A DNA stretch of 16,768 nucleotides from Thermaerobacter marianensis (GCA_020723725.1 DYIG01000013.1:1-16768); one strand, 5' to 3'; positions 1 to 8,226 are shown, counted from the first letter of the stretch. Numbers and translations are program-made. Notes: a model not told the origin generated them from the letters alone.

Positions 1-2
1 GG

Positions 3-509
3 CGGGCCTTTCTTAAGGTTTTTTACCCCATAAAATATGTAGCCATTGCAAGCGCGGAGGCGCGGAAGAATGGGCTTGATCCCTTGTTGGTTCAGGCTGT
101 TATCCGCGTGGAGAGCCGCTTCGGGACCGATGCGGTTTCAAAACAGGGCGCCCGCGGCCTTATGCAGGTTATGCCCGAAACCGGCAGGTGGGCGGCGGAT
201 CAGATTGGCAGGGACTCATTCAACATCGACGACCTGTATAGTCCCGCGGTCAATATCTCCATAGGGACATGGTACCTCTCGGAGCTCGAGCGTGAGTTTG
301 GCGGCAGCCTTCCGGCCGCCCTTGCGGCTTATAACGGTGGTCGACATAATGTGCGCACCTGGCTGTCGGAGGGTCGATGGGACGGTTCGGAGCAGCGGAT
401 AGATGACATACCTTTTGCGGAGACCCGCCACTTCGTACGATCCGTCCTGAGGGATCACCGAATGTATCACTGGTTGTACGGCCGCAGTTTTATTGAAAAA
501 GGGGGGTAA
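3..509 (+). CDS. Lytic murein transglycosylase (Slt/MltE-type), 5'-truncated by window edge
   Basis: Cleaves the MurNAc-GlcNAc bond of peptidoglycan outside the membrane. The reading frame is open from base 3, so only the C-terminal ~168 residues are present and any signal peptide is lost. The usual Slt catalytic-domain landmarks appear in order: YPIKY, then NGLDPLLVQAVIRVESRF with the catalytic Glu at 111-113, then ARGLMQVMPET, then AAYNGG. A TTG at 84 could be read as a start, but it falls inside the conserved helix before the catalytic Glu, so it is not the true start. The stop lies 2 nt before the DUF502 ATG, which suggests co-transcription. Family assignment is secure. The substrate form and the exact paralogue are not determined. 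Confidence 0.93.
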   Translation, partial: RAFLKVFYPIKYVAIASAEARKNGLDPLLVQAVIRVESRFGTDAVSKQGARGLMQVMPETGRWAADQIGRDSFNIDDLYSPAVNISIGTWYLSELEREFGGSLPAALAAYNGGRHNVRTWLSEGRWDGSEQRIDDIPFAETRHFVRSVLRDHRMYHWLYGRSFIEKGG

Positions 510-511
510 GC

Positions 512-1117
512 ATGAAGCGGTTGGTTCAGTATTTCGTGGAGGGCATACTCGTTCTCGCCCCACTGGCTCTTACCGTTTACGTGGTTGGCAGGGTGCTTTC
601 ACTCCTTGAATCCTTCGGAGAAAACTTTATCCAACTGGGACTCCCTGCCATACCGGGCTTGGGACTCCTGGTTACGCTTATAATTATAACTACAGCGGGT
701 TTCGTTGCGAGCCACTGGCTGGCCAAGCGGTTTATTGGAGCCCTGGAAGGGGCAATGGGCCGGATCCCGCTTATCAAGAGCATCTACGGCAGCATCAAGG
801 ACGTCATAGATGCCTTTGGTGGAAAGAAACAGTCCTTTTCCAAGGTGGCGCTTGTCAAGGTTCCCGGTTCACCGGTGGAGCTATTGGGTTTCATCACCAA
901 GGAGGATATGGGCTTTCTTGGACCCGAGGGCAGGGATCGCGTCTCAGTCTACATACCACAGTCACTCCAATTGGGCGGCTTTGTGGCCATTGTGCCCAAA
1001 GAAAATGTCACAGTGCTTGATACACCGCCGCAGGTGGCTCTCCGCTTTCTCATGACGGCCGGGATGACCGAGGGAGGGTCACAGGAGGAAAACGGAGGGA
1101 ATATGAGGTCCAAATGA
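512..1117 (+). CDS. DUF502 family two-helix membrane protein
   Basis: This 201-residue integral membrane protein belongs to the DUF502 family, whose molecular function is not established. Two hydrophobic segments are visible, at about residues 10-31 and 48-70. They are followed by the family-typical stretch around IPLIKSIYGSIKDVIDAF and a soluble C-terminal part with YIPQSLQLGGFVAIVPKENV and a late TAGM motif. In many relatives the segment before GGF is a TPNPTSG-like sequence, and here it is QSLQLGG. The C-terminal tail is Gly/Glu/Asn-rich and probably disordered. The start ATG follows a purine-rich AAAAAGGGGGG tract. The stop overlaps the next start as ATGA, so translation of the two is likely coupled, linking this protein with the O-antigen-ligase-like protein downstream. 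Confidence 0.9.
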   Translation: MKRLVQYFVEGILVLAPLALTVYVVGRVLSLLESFGENFIQLGLPAIPGLGLLVTLIIITTAGFVASHWLAKRFIGALEGAMGRIPLIKSIYGSIKDVIDAFGGKKQSFSKVALVKVPGSPVELLGFITKEDMGFLGPEGRDRVSVYIPQSLQLGGFVAIVPKENVTVLDTPPQVALRFLMTAGMTEGGSQEENGGNMRSK

Positions 1118-3378
1118 TGGATACCCGCGAAAGAATCCTGCATCTGACCCTTTTCTTGGTGGGCGCTGGCGCGCTCGTCAGGGGTCTGGGACTGAAACCG
1201 GAACAACTGGCGACAGCGGCCTTCTTTTCTGTCCTTTTCCTCTGGATGGTGACCGCTAACCGTGGACAGGCCCCTCTCAGGCCGGTAACTTTGCTCGATT
1301 GGGCTTCTCTGGCGCTGCCTGCAGCCTATCTTCTTTCCACCATTGGCGCGGCAAGCCTGAGGGAGGCGGTCCAGGTTGACATTCGCGTGTTAACGGGCCT
1401 CTTTGTTTACTGGATTATTCGTTTGACACTCACCGCCACCCCTGGTTTGGCGGGTAAACGCGCCGGTTTGGCCGTGACATACATCGCCGGTGCAGGTGTC
1501 GTATTATCCCTTTTGGGCCTGGGGGCAGCGGCCGGGCTGATCCATCTCAAGGATGCCTTTTATTCGGACCGTATTTCTTCAACGATGCAGTACCCCAACG
1601 CCCTGGCAGCCTATCTGATAGTCTCCCTCCTGGCGGTTGTAACTTCCCTGACCCGGCTGCTCTATGATACATCCTCACCGCGAAGGTGGCTCAAGGTATC
1701 CGGTTGGGCGGCTCTGTTTATCGTGATTGCGGTAACATTCCTGCTGACCAAGTCGCGCGGCGCGCTCTTGGTCCTGCCGGTTGCCCTGGCGTTGTATCTC
1801 TTCCTGGTCTGGATAAAGGTTGGCCGTACGAAGGCCTTTGCAGCACTGGCGTTCTCAGTCGTTTTGGGGGCGGCTTCCTGGGGGACCTTGCTCCTATCGG
1901 ACTCAATTTTCTCTCTGCAGGGTTCGAGCGAGGCGGAGTCGTCTAATAGTCAACTGACGGGGGGCGTTGTTGACCGCGCTTCCTCAATGAGCACACAGGA
2001 TTACAATGCTTGGTCACGCATACAGTGGTCCCGTGATGCCCTGCACATGGGAATGGAACACCCTATCAAGGGTGGCGGGGGAGGCGCCTGGGAGACCACC
2101 TACCTGAAACACCAGAGTTACGGCTACTGGAGTACCCAGGTTCATAATCACTTCGCGCAGGTGTTTGTGGAAACGGGCATCATCGGTATCCTGGCTCAGC
2201 TGGCGGTGATCGTTGGCGTGGCCTGGGCGGCCCTATCATTCAGAAAGGAAGACGCCCACGGTCAGGCGCTACTTGTAGCTATGACAGCCGCCGGTGTTGC
2301 CGCCCTTTACATGCATTCCGCGATCGACTTCACCCTTTCCCTGCAGGCGGTATACTTGCTTTTATGGGCGCTGTTAGGTTTGCTGGGAGGGTTGTCTGCC
2401 GCCGCCCGCGGGGTCGTTGAGAGAAAAAAGAAGGCTCGCCACACAGATTTCATAATAACTGGAACCATGGTCGCAGGCGCCGTGGTCCTTGTATTATCCC
2501 TTTCCCTTTTTGCAGGGGATGTCTACGGACGCAAGGCGGTTGCCGCCAGGGAAATGGATGACATTGAAGCGGCGGAGGCAAACCTGAAACGGGCAACCGG
2601 TTTTGACCCCCTGACGGCATCCTACAGGGCCGACCTGGCTGTGACGCGTTTGGCCCTGGCCGAGGTGTCGGGCGGGCGTCCGGATCTGACAGCCGCAGAG
2701 GCTCTCGTCCGCAAGGCCATTGACCTCGACCCCTACTTCCCGGGGTATCACTCACTGTTGGGGTCCATTCTTATTTCCAAGGGGGACTATGGGGCTGGTC
2801 TGAAGGAGATGGAGAGGGCGCTGGAACTCAACCCTTTTCTGGCCAACCGTTACGAGGACTTGGCCCGTGCCAATTTCCATGTGGCCACGCGGAAACTGCA
2901 ATCAGGTAGCAGCCGCTCGGAGGTAAAGGGCCATCTTGAAGCCATAAATGGGATCGCCCAGAGCATGGCCGCACAGAGCCGCCGTGTGCCTGACCCTGTT
3001 CCACCCGATTTCAGGCTGCCCGAACGCACCCCCGGGATGTCATTGTTATTGGGGCAGGCGGAGGCGCTTTTGGGGCTGCCCGATAAGGCGGAACAACACC
3101 TGAAGGAGACAGTCAATAGCAGTCCGGATGCCTACCCCATACCACCCTCCCGGGGTGACTTTACGGAGAAAACCCGCCAGTCCATAACTAAGTATGTCGA
3201 GGGTTTGAAGGTCGATGCCGCCGCCTGGCTTATCGCCCTCTATCGTGAGTATGGGCGTGAAGGGGATGTGAGCCAGGTATTGGAAACCACCAGCTTGAAG
3301 GAAGAGGACCTTGCCGGTGCGGCTAACACAAACGCCTCCATTATCAAACTATATAAGGACCTGGGGAAGGAAAAATAA
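1114..3378 (+). CDS. O-antigen ligase-like (Wzy_C) polytopic membrane protein with C-terminal TPR domain
   Basis: This 754-residue protein probably transfers or polymerises a lipid-linked glycan outside the membrane, as Wzy/WaaL-superfamily proteins do. The acceptor is unknown. Roughly the first 470 residues are a run of hydrophobic helices. The Wzy_C signature is in the large outer loop: a Gly-rich GGGGGAW segment, then HNHFAQVFVETG with H344 and H346. The last helix, at about residues 445-468, is followed by TPR-like helical repeats (about 470-620, and again after 655) with the usual A/L/Y spacing and 'ALELNP'. The start ATG overlaps the DUF502 stop, and GGAGG lies about 13 nt upstream. In a Gram-positive setting the target could be a secondary wall polymer, a glycoprotein or pilin rather than lipopolysaccharide. 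Superfamily assignment is firm; the acceptor is not. Confidence 0.86.
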   Translation: MMDTRERILHLTLFLVGAGALVRGLGLKPEQLATAAFFSVLFLWMVTANRGQAPLRPVTLLDWASLALPAAYLLSTIGAASLREAVQVDIRVLTGLFVYWIIRLTLTATPGLAGKRAGLAVTYIAGAGVVLSLLGLGAAAGLIHLKDAFYSDRISSTMQYPNALAAYLIVSLLAVVTSLTRLLYDTSSPRRWLKVSGWAALFIVIAVTFLLTKSRGALLVLPVALALYLFLVWIKVGRTKAFAALAFSVVLGAASWGTLLLSDSIFSLQGSSEAESSNSQLTGGVVDRASSMSTQDYNAWSRIQWSRDALHMGMEHPIKGGGGGAWETTYLKHQSYGYWSTQVHNHFAQVFVETGIIGILAQLAVIVGVAWAALSFRKEDAHGQALLVAMTAAGVAALYMHSAIDFTLSLQAVYLLLWALLGLLGGLSAAARGVVERKKKARHTDFIITGTMVAGAVVLVLSLSLFAGDVYGRKAVAAREMDDIEAAEANLKRATGFDPLTASYRADLAVTRLALAEVSGGRPDLTAAEALVRKAIDLDPYFPGYHSLLGSILISKGDYGAGLKEMERALELNPFLANRYEDLARANFHVATRKLQSGSSRSEVKGHLEAINGIAQSMAAQSRRVPDPVPPDFRLPERTPGMSLLLGQAEALLGLPDKAEQHLKETVNSSPDAYPIPPSRGDFTEKTRQSITKYVEGLKVDAAAWLIALYREYGREGDVSQVLETTSLKEEDLAGAANTNASIIKLYKDLGKEK

Positions 3379-3410
3379 AGGGGCCTTACCCCATGAAACA
3401 CCCCTTTATT
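3374..3410. terminator. Convergent, probably bidirectional terminator hairpin
   Basis: A perfect 10-bp inverted repeat, AATAAAGGGG (3374-3383) and CCCCTTTATT (3401-3410), has a 17-nt loop. It sits exactly between two converging genes whose stops are at 3378 and 3416. Read on the - strand the hairpin runs into TTTTT, giving a U-tract for the HNH gene. On the + strand the tail is weaker (TTATTCTCT). Confidence 0.68.
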
Positions 3411-3415
3411 CTCTG

Positions 3416-4942
3416 TCAGGCTACCATCGTGTCTTTATCCGTCAAGCAGCATTCCACAACCCTGTCACCCTCAATCCGGAAGGTAAGCACCTGGTTGCCG
3501 CGTTGGGCTGAGATGCGCCCGTCCGGACCGGGTGTACCCTGGTTCCAGATGTTGAGCAGGGCCATCGCCACCGCCATTGGCGCCATGCGCCCGAACTGGC
3601 TGACGTACCATGTATAAACCTCAGGGGTAATGGAGTGCAGCATTTTAACCTGGTAGTAGTTGCTGCTGTCGCCCTGTTCCTCAACGAGGACGGCCTGGTC
3701 ATTCCACTCCAGAAGGCGGAACTGACCGGTTGGACCGTTGGCCTCGGCCACGGGTCTGCCTTCGGAGAGAGCCACCGATATCTGGCGGCTGCGCAGTTGC
3801 TGTATGGTCCGGAGGCTGGCCGTCTTCGAGGCCCAACCCTGCTCCGACGCCTTTGAAACCAGCTTCGACCAGCCCGAGCCCTGAACCTCTGCGAGCCACA
3901 CGTCGTCAACAGTCGCTTCCGCGGACTTCTTGGTTTCGGGTGTGATGGCCTTCTTTTCAGGCTTCTTGGGGTCGGGCCTGCTGTTTTCCCTCTCCGAAGG
4001 GGGGTACTTGGCCGCTGCGGGTTCGGCCATCGGTTCAATTGGTTTGGGTTCAGATACGGGTGCGGCTACGGACGCAGCTACAGATGCGGCTGCAGCCGCC
4101 ACGCTTGCCGGAACTGACGGCGCCGGTGGAGCGATATACTTGCCTGCAGGCCTGGCGGGGGGACGCGTGCCGCGCCGGTTCCGAGTGTTGCGCCTTCCAG
4201 CCCGCCATATGTCCCCGTAAACCCTGCCCTGAATCGGTTCCGTGAAGAAAGGCGGGTACTGTTCGGGGAGGGCGTTCCCCTTGGCCTCATTACACTCCCT
4301 GTGCGCCAGTTGGATGTTAACCATGGAATCGGGGCCGCCCTGGCTTATGGGTATGATATGGTCCTGAGTAGCCTCCTCAGGGGAAGAGATAGCGGAGTTG
4401 CACAGACCGCACACCAGCGGCTGGTTCAGCACATTTATCAGGAGCCGTTTCCTTGCTTCCCCGTGGGGTATGGCCCAGTGACCGCTGGAATGTTGGACAA
4501 GACACCCGGCCTCCTCCGCTTTTTTTACATCTTTATGGGTCATGAGCCCTTCAATAAGCCGCATGGTGGAGTGATAGATAAGAAGGTGGTCTTCCCACCA
4601 CGGCAGTGTTGTCTGCAGGGTTTTCTTGTTAAGCAAAACCCAATTGGCTTGCAGACGCGATTTCCCGGCAGGAAGCACACCCGAGTGGATTCTGGCTATC
4701 CAACCCAGTATGGCGTATTTATCCTGTTCTGCCTCGTTACCGGACCAAGATTTGACACCTTCACCCTCTCCGGTGAACAGCACATCGGCAACCCACTTGA
4801 GGTTACCCTCCGCGTCACGGAGGAATACCGTGTCACCGGAACTGAGATTCCTCCCCGGTGGTATCATGAGCAACCTTTGCTGGTCGTTAATGGGGATGGA
4901 TGTGCGAAAAAAGATCCCTGATTCCAGGACATGAACGCTCAA
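3416..4942 (-). CDS. HNH endonuclease-domain protein with Pro/Ala linker and unknown C-terminal domain
   Basis: The protein has 508 residues and a TTG start. Residues 1-170 resemble nothing I recognise. An HNH nuclease core follows at about 175-225: C178xxC181, then DHIIPISQGG with H195, N209, and AHRECN with H214 and C217. That is a His-Asn-His metal site on a partial zinc knuckle, typical of DNA-nicking or DNA-cleaving enzymes. Residues ~248-345 form a basic, Pro/Ala/Lys/Glu-rich low-complexity linker with Val-Ala-Ala repeats. Residues ~346-495 look folded (Trp/Tyr-rich, YYQVKMLHSITPEVYTWYV) but are unassigned. TTG at 4942 is chosen because AAAGGAG lies 10 nt upstream and the next in-frame Met is residue 26. 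The gene stands alone, convergent with the envelope genes and divergent from the next operon. It has no methylase or other restriction partner nearby. Biological role is unknown. Confidence 0.82.
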   Translation of the reverse strand: MSVHVLESGIFFRTSIPINDQQRLLMIPPGRNLSSGDTVFLRDAEGNLKWVADVLFTGEGEGVKSWSGNEAEQDKYAILGWIARIHSGVLPAGKSRLQANWVLLNKKTLQTTLPWWEDHLLIYHSTMRLIEGLMTHKDVKKAEEAGCLVQHSSGHWAIPHGEARKRLLINVLNQPLVCGLCNSAISSPEEATQDHIIPISQGGPDSMVNIQLAHRECNEAKGNALPEQYPPFFTEPIQGRVYGDIWRAGRRNTRNRRGTRPPARPAGKYIAPPAPSVPASVAAAAASVAASVAAPVSEPKPIEPMAEPAAAKYPPSERENSRPDPKKPEKKAITPETKKSAEATVDDVWLAEVQGSGWSKLVSKASEQGWASKTASLRTIQQLRSRQISVALSEGRPVAEANGPTGQFRLLEWNDQAVLVEEQGDSSNYYQVKMLHSITPEVYTWYVSQFGRMAPMAVAMALLNIWNQGTPGPDGRISAQRGNQVLTFRIEGDRVVECCLTDKDTMVA

Positions 4943-4952
4943 GAATATCTTT

Positions 4953-4987
4953 CTCCTTTTCCGTTTAGGACATCTTTCTGGATTATA
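4953..4987 (-). promoter_or_regulatory. Extended -10 promoter and start-deciding RBS for the HNH gene
   Basis: On the - strand TATAAT (4982-4987) is preceded by TG with one base between, forming an extended -10 element, about 40 bp upstream of the TTG start. AAAGGAG (4953-4959) is spaced 10 nt from that TTG. A perfect TTGACA (5010-5015) exists upstream but is 22 bp from the -10, which is too far for a standard pair. The extended -10 may therefore work without it. Confidence 0.45.
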
Positions 4988-5057
4988 ACATTTTTGTCTC
5001 TCTAACTTTTGTCAATACCTGCTCAGGCCGCACCACATTTAAACAAGGTTGAATAAC

Positions 5058-6602
5058 ATGTGTGGAACGAAATCCGATCCGAAATTTGATTTGACACCTG
5101 AGGTGGCGCTTTTGAGCCGGGATGCAAAAGGCCTAACTGAGACACCGCTACTGGACGCGCTCTTCAACTACCGGAACGATGGGGTCATTCGCTTCCATAT
5201 GCCTGGACACAAAGGCGGCCGGGGCGCGCATTCACGGATGAAGGCGCTCATGGGCGACAGCGTCTATGAATATGACGTGACAGGCGTTGAAGGAATGGAT
5301 GACCTCCATACGCCTCAGGGCGTTATCCAGCGGGCAGAGCGCCTGGCGGCGGAAACCTTCGGCGCCGACCACAGTTTTTTCCTCGTCAACGGCACGTCCT
5401 CAGGGATACAGGCCATGATCCTTTCAACCTGCAAACCGGGTGACCGGGTGATCATGCCGCGGAACATCCATAAATCCATCCTCTCGGCGTTGATCCTCTG
5501 CGGGGCCGATCCCGTTTTCATTCACCCGGAGATCCACAGGGAAATGGGCATCCCTCTGGGTGTGCCGCCAGATCGCTTGATAAGAGCGCTCGAACAGGAG
5601 CCCGGGGCAAGGGCTGCCATGGTTATTAACCCGACATACCATGGGGTTTCATCCGATTTGAGGGTCATGGCTGATGCCACTCACGAGTTGGAAAGGGTTT
5701 TCCTTGTGGATGAGGCGCATGGGCCACACTTCAAATTCCACCCTTCACTCCCGCCAACCGCTCTGGAATCGGGCGCGGACATGTGCGCGCAGGGGGTGCA
5801 CAAGATTCTTAGTGGCTTGACCCAGTCATCCATCCTTCACTTGCGCGAGGGGCGTGTCGATCCGGAACGGGTCAGGGCTGTATTGAGGGTTTTGACAACC
5901 ACGAGCGCTTCGTACATTCTTATGGCTTCCATAGAGGGCGCCAGGTTGCAGATGGCTACTGAGGGCAAGTCTTTGTTGGAAAGGGCGATCAGCCTCGCAG
6001 AACAAGTAAGGGCGGGAATCGGCCGGATCCCCGGGTATCGGACCTTTGGGACAGAGTTGGTCGGCAGGCCGGGGGTAAGCGGGCTGGACCCAACCAAAGT
6101 GACCGTTTCGGCCTCTGAACTGGGGATTACCGGCCATCAGCTCGAAATCATCCTCCGTTACCGTTACCACATCCAGGTCGAGATGTCGGATCTGTTCAAC
6201 GTTCTCCTCATTGTTGGCTTTGGCAACCATGAGGAGGATGTGGAGTCCTTTCTGAGCGCCCTCGCAGGCATTTCATCAAGGGTACGGGAGTTCCGTGACG
6301 AAAGCGCTTGCGCTCTTCAGGGGGTTGTTGCCAGGGTGATGGCCGATACCGTGGTAATCCCCGAAAAGGTCGTCCCACCCAGGGAGGCATTTTTTGCGCC
6401 TTCGATATCACGTGATCTAAATGAGGCTGTGGGTTGCGTCTGTGCAGAGGTAATAACGTGTTACCCGCCGGGGATACCGCTTATCTGCCCCGGGGAGAGG
6501 GTAACCCGTGAGGTGGTTGACCTTATAAAGATTTCTCGGGAGGCTGGGCTACGGTTTTCGGGACCACGGGACCCCGGCCTCACCACTATTCACGTTCTAT
6601 AG
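5058..6602 (+). CDS. Orn/Lys/Arg decarboxylase family PLP enzyme (Gram-positive SpeA/YaaO type)
   Basis: The encoded product is a fold-type I PLP enzyme of 514 residues. Close relatives decarboxylate arginine, lysine or ornithine to agmatine, cadaverine or putrescine. HMPGHKGG (residues 47-54) is the N-terminal family signature. NGTSSGIQAM is the cofactor-phosphate loop. VDEAHG carries D218 and H221, and GVHKILSG carries the PLP lysine K249. The length fits the short Gram-positive class without the wing domain of the enterobacterial inducible enzymes. I chose ATG 5058 because AAGG (5045-5048) is 9 nt upstream; a TTG at 5049 would sit directly against that AAGG. The next gene starts 19 bp after the stop. 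In many Firmicutes this gene lies beside tmk and holB, but here it heads a six-gene amide-ligase operon. Substrate cannot be read from sequence alone. Confidence 0.9.
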   Translation: MCGTKSDPKFDLTPEVALLSRDAKGLTETPLLDALFNYRNDGVIRFHMPGHKGGRGAHSRMKALMGDSVYEYDVTGVEGMDDLHTPQGVIQRAERLAAETFGADHSFFLVNGTSSGIQAMILSTCKPGDRVIMPRNIHKSILSALILCGADPVFIHPEIHREMGIPLGVPPDRLIRALEQEPGARAAMVINPTYHGVSSDLRVMADATHELERVFLVDEAHGPHFKFHPSLPPTALESGADMCAQGVHKILSGLTQSSILHLREGRVDPERVRAVLRVLTTTSASYILMASIEGARLQMATEGKSLLERAISLAEQVRAGIGRIPGYRTFGTELVGRPGVSGLDPTKVTVSASELGITGHQLEIILRYRYHIQVEMSDLFNVLLIVGFGNHEEDVESFLSALAGISSRVREFRDESACALQGVVARVMADTVVIPEKVVPPREAFFAPSISRDLNEAVGCVCAEVITCYPPGIPLICPGERVTREVVDLIKISREAGLRFSGPRDPGLTTIHVL

Positions 6603-6621
6603 AAAACCGCGGGGGATTGCC

Positions 6622-7572
6622 TTGAAACCTGTTGTTACCAATATATGGAGTAAGGTTTTATACCATCGGGAGATGGGCTGGGACCAGAGGTTGGAGGGGT
6701 TAGACGCCTCTTTTCTCCCGGCCAGTGTTGTAGTGCTGGAATCTACCGTTGCGCCTCAAAGCCTCTATGTCGGATCAAATGGAACATCGCTTGCTGTCAA
6801 CCTGTCAGGCCTGGAACTAAACATGCCACCGGGCCGGATCCGGGTCTTTGACGGTCTCATCCGCGAGGTCGAGGTCCTGCCGGGGACCGGGTCGATCCCT
6901 GTCCGGGTTCAGCTTGTTCACCCGGCAGCCTATAACCTTCATACCCTACCCGGGATCCCTGTCCGTACGGTTATGGTCCTCGAAAGGGCCGCCATTGCCA
7001 GGACCCTGCAAGGGCGGCTGATAGCTTTAGACCCTGCTCATGGAGGGAGCGAGGCCGGCGCCAGGGGGCCGATTAACCTCCTGGAGAAGGACATCGTGCT
7101 GGACATCGCCATGAGGCTCAAGCGGTTCATAGAAAGGGATGGGGGAAGGGTCGTTCTGACAAGGGAATCCGACATGGACACCCCGATGTGCGACAGGCTG
7201 AAGCTGCTCACCGAAGCCAGGCCGGACTGCATTTGCATAATCCATACCGGCCATGGGGCAGCGGGTGTTTACGGGGGTGTTCGCACGACCTATGGGCGTA
7301 CCTGCGGGAGTGAGGGGTTGGCAGTCTGTCTCCAGACGGAGATTGTCGGGAAGCTGGCATTAAAGGACAGGGGGGTCCGTCCAATGGGCCCAGTGCCGTA
7401 CCGGCTGCCCTGCCCGATTGTCTCCGTTGAGACGGTTTGTATAAGACACCCCCTGGAGGAAGCCCTTTTGCGCAGCCCCGATTTCAAGAACCGAATGTCT
7501 CAGGCCATGTGCAATGGCCTTGTGGCCTATCTATCAAGGTTGGGAGGGGGTGGGGATGGGCGTGAGGTTTGA
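6622..7572 (+). CDS. AMIN-Amidase_3 N-acetylmuramoyl-L-alanine amidase-like protein, no signal peptide
   Basis: Amidase_3 zinc enzymes cut the amide between MurNAc and L-Ala in peptidoglycan. The 316-residue product has a beta-rich AMIN-like domain (about residues 30-125) and then the catalytic domain. LDPAHGG gives zinc ligand H140, LLEKD gives E155, IIHTGHG gives H208, and VSVETV gives catalytic E270, so all four key positions are kept. The third motif is usually SIHxN, and here it is IIHTG. No signal peptide or anchor is visible at the N-terminus. That differs from exported amidases and recalls sporulation enzymes such as CwlC that act after mother-cell lysis. The TTG start follows GGGGGATTGCC; the next in-frame ATG has no well-spaced site. 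The gene's 3' end overlaps the F420-ligase-like start. It may act on a pathway amide rather than on the wall. Confidence 0.87.
   Translation: MKPVVTNIWSKVLYHREMGWDQRLEGLDASFLPASVVVLESTVAPQSLYVGSNGTSLAVNLSGLELNMPPGRIRVFDGLIREVEVLPGTGSIPVRVQLVHPAAYNLHTLPGIPVRTVMVLERAAIARTLQGRLIALDPAHGGSEAGARGPINLLEKDIVLDIAMRLKRFIERDGGRVVLTRESDMDTPMCDRLKLLTEARPDCICIIHTGHGAAGVYGGVRTTYGRTCGSEGLAVCLQTEIVGKLALKDRGVRPMGPVPYRLPCPIVSVETVCIRHPLEEALLRSPDFKNRMSQAMCNGLVAYLSRLGGGGDGREV
7543..7550 (+). promoter_or_regulatory. RBS deciding the start of the F420-ligase-like gene
   Basis: GGAGGGGG lies 5 nt before ATG 7556, inside the end of the amidase gene. It favours this ATG over the in-frame ATG at 7514, which has no such site, and implies translational coupling. 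Confidence 0.7.
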
Positions 7573-8191
7573 CAGGATTCCTCTAAGGACCCACATCATC
7601 TCCCCGGATGACGATATCGTGGCCGTCATCTCCCGGTATACAGATGGGATAGCGGAGCCGGGCGATGTGGTAGCTATAGCCGAAACTGCCTTAGCTATAA
7701 CCCAGCGCCGGGCGGTACCGCCTTCCCGGGTTAGGGTGGGGAGGCTGGCCCGGGTGCTTTCGCGTTTCCCCGACAAGGGGGGAAGCCTGGCAACCCCCGC
7801 AGCCATGCAGTTGGCCATAAATGAGGTTGGCATGCCCCGCTTCTTGATGGGTGTGGCGGCGGCCGGAATAGGGAAGCTGCTCGGGCGTAGAGGGGATTTC
7901 TACAGGGTGGCAGGCAGGCAACTCGCGCAGATAGATGACATCGGAGGGACCATACCGCCCTATGAGGGTTGCATAATACTGGGGCCGCTGGACCCCCACG
8001 GGGTCGTGGAGAAGATCAAGGTTCGCCTGGGGATTGACGCCCTCGTTGCTGATGTCAACGACCTGCGACGGGCGGATATACTGGCCTTTACGGGTCCCTA
8101 TAGTCATGCGGACCTCGAAGAGGCCCTCATCGATAACCCCTTCGGTAACGACGACGAACAGACCCCCCTGGTGCTGTTAAAGCCCTGTTAA
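7556..8191 (+). CDS. Coenzyme F420-0:L-glutamate ligase-like protein (CofE family, COG1478)
   Basis: CofE/FbiB-type ligases use GTP to join gamma-linked glutamate to F420-0. The 211-residue product has the family layout: PGDVVAIAETALAI near residue 35, the GRRGDFYRVAGR loop, GTIPPYEG, LGPLDPHGV, VADVNDL, and the closing NPFGNDDEQTPLVLL. The classic SKAEGR motif of archaeal CofE is replaced by AITQRR, which fits the divergent bacterial branch found in organisms not known to make F420. The start was set by a strong RBS, and the first codons overlap the amidase gene by 17 nt. No cofC, cofD, cofG or cofH lies in the window. A glutamyl- or amino-acyl-amide-forming role is likely, but the acceptor is unknown. 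Confidence 0.8.
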   Translation: MGVRFDRIPLRTHIISPDDDIVAVISRYTDGIAEPGDVVAIAETALAITQRRAVPPSRVRVGRLARVLSRFPDKGGSLATPAAMQLAINEVGMPRFLMGVAAAGIGKLLGRRGDFYRVAGRQLAQIDDIGGTIPPYEGCIILGPLDPHGVVEKIKVRLGIDALVADVNDLRRADILAFTGPYSHADLEEALIDNPFGNDDEQTPLVLLKPC

Positions 8192-8226
8192 AGCATAGTG
8201 ATTACAGTTCGGGAAGGGGATGATAG

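Noticed and set aside
84..509. TTG at 84 as the start of a small complete lytic transglycosylase
   Set aside because: The same frame is open to base 3 and encodes conserved upstream family sequence (YPIKY, NGLDP), so this is a truncated gene.
3990..4150. Tandem repeat array in the Ala/Val-rich part of the HNH gene
   Set aside because: Imperfect codon-level repetition of an Ala/Pro linker, in frame and without constant unit length; it is not a DNA repeat array or CRISPR.
4301..4921. 206-codon open frame on the + strand within the HNH gene
   Set aside because: The opposite strand encodes an HNH motif with intact metal residues plus its own promoter and RBS; the + frame shows no domain.
4982..5015. 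Perfect TTGACA plus TATAAT as a standard sigma-A promoter on the - strand
   Set aside because: The boxes are 22 bp apart, well beyond 16-19 bp; only the extended -10 reading was kept.
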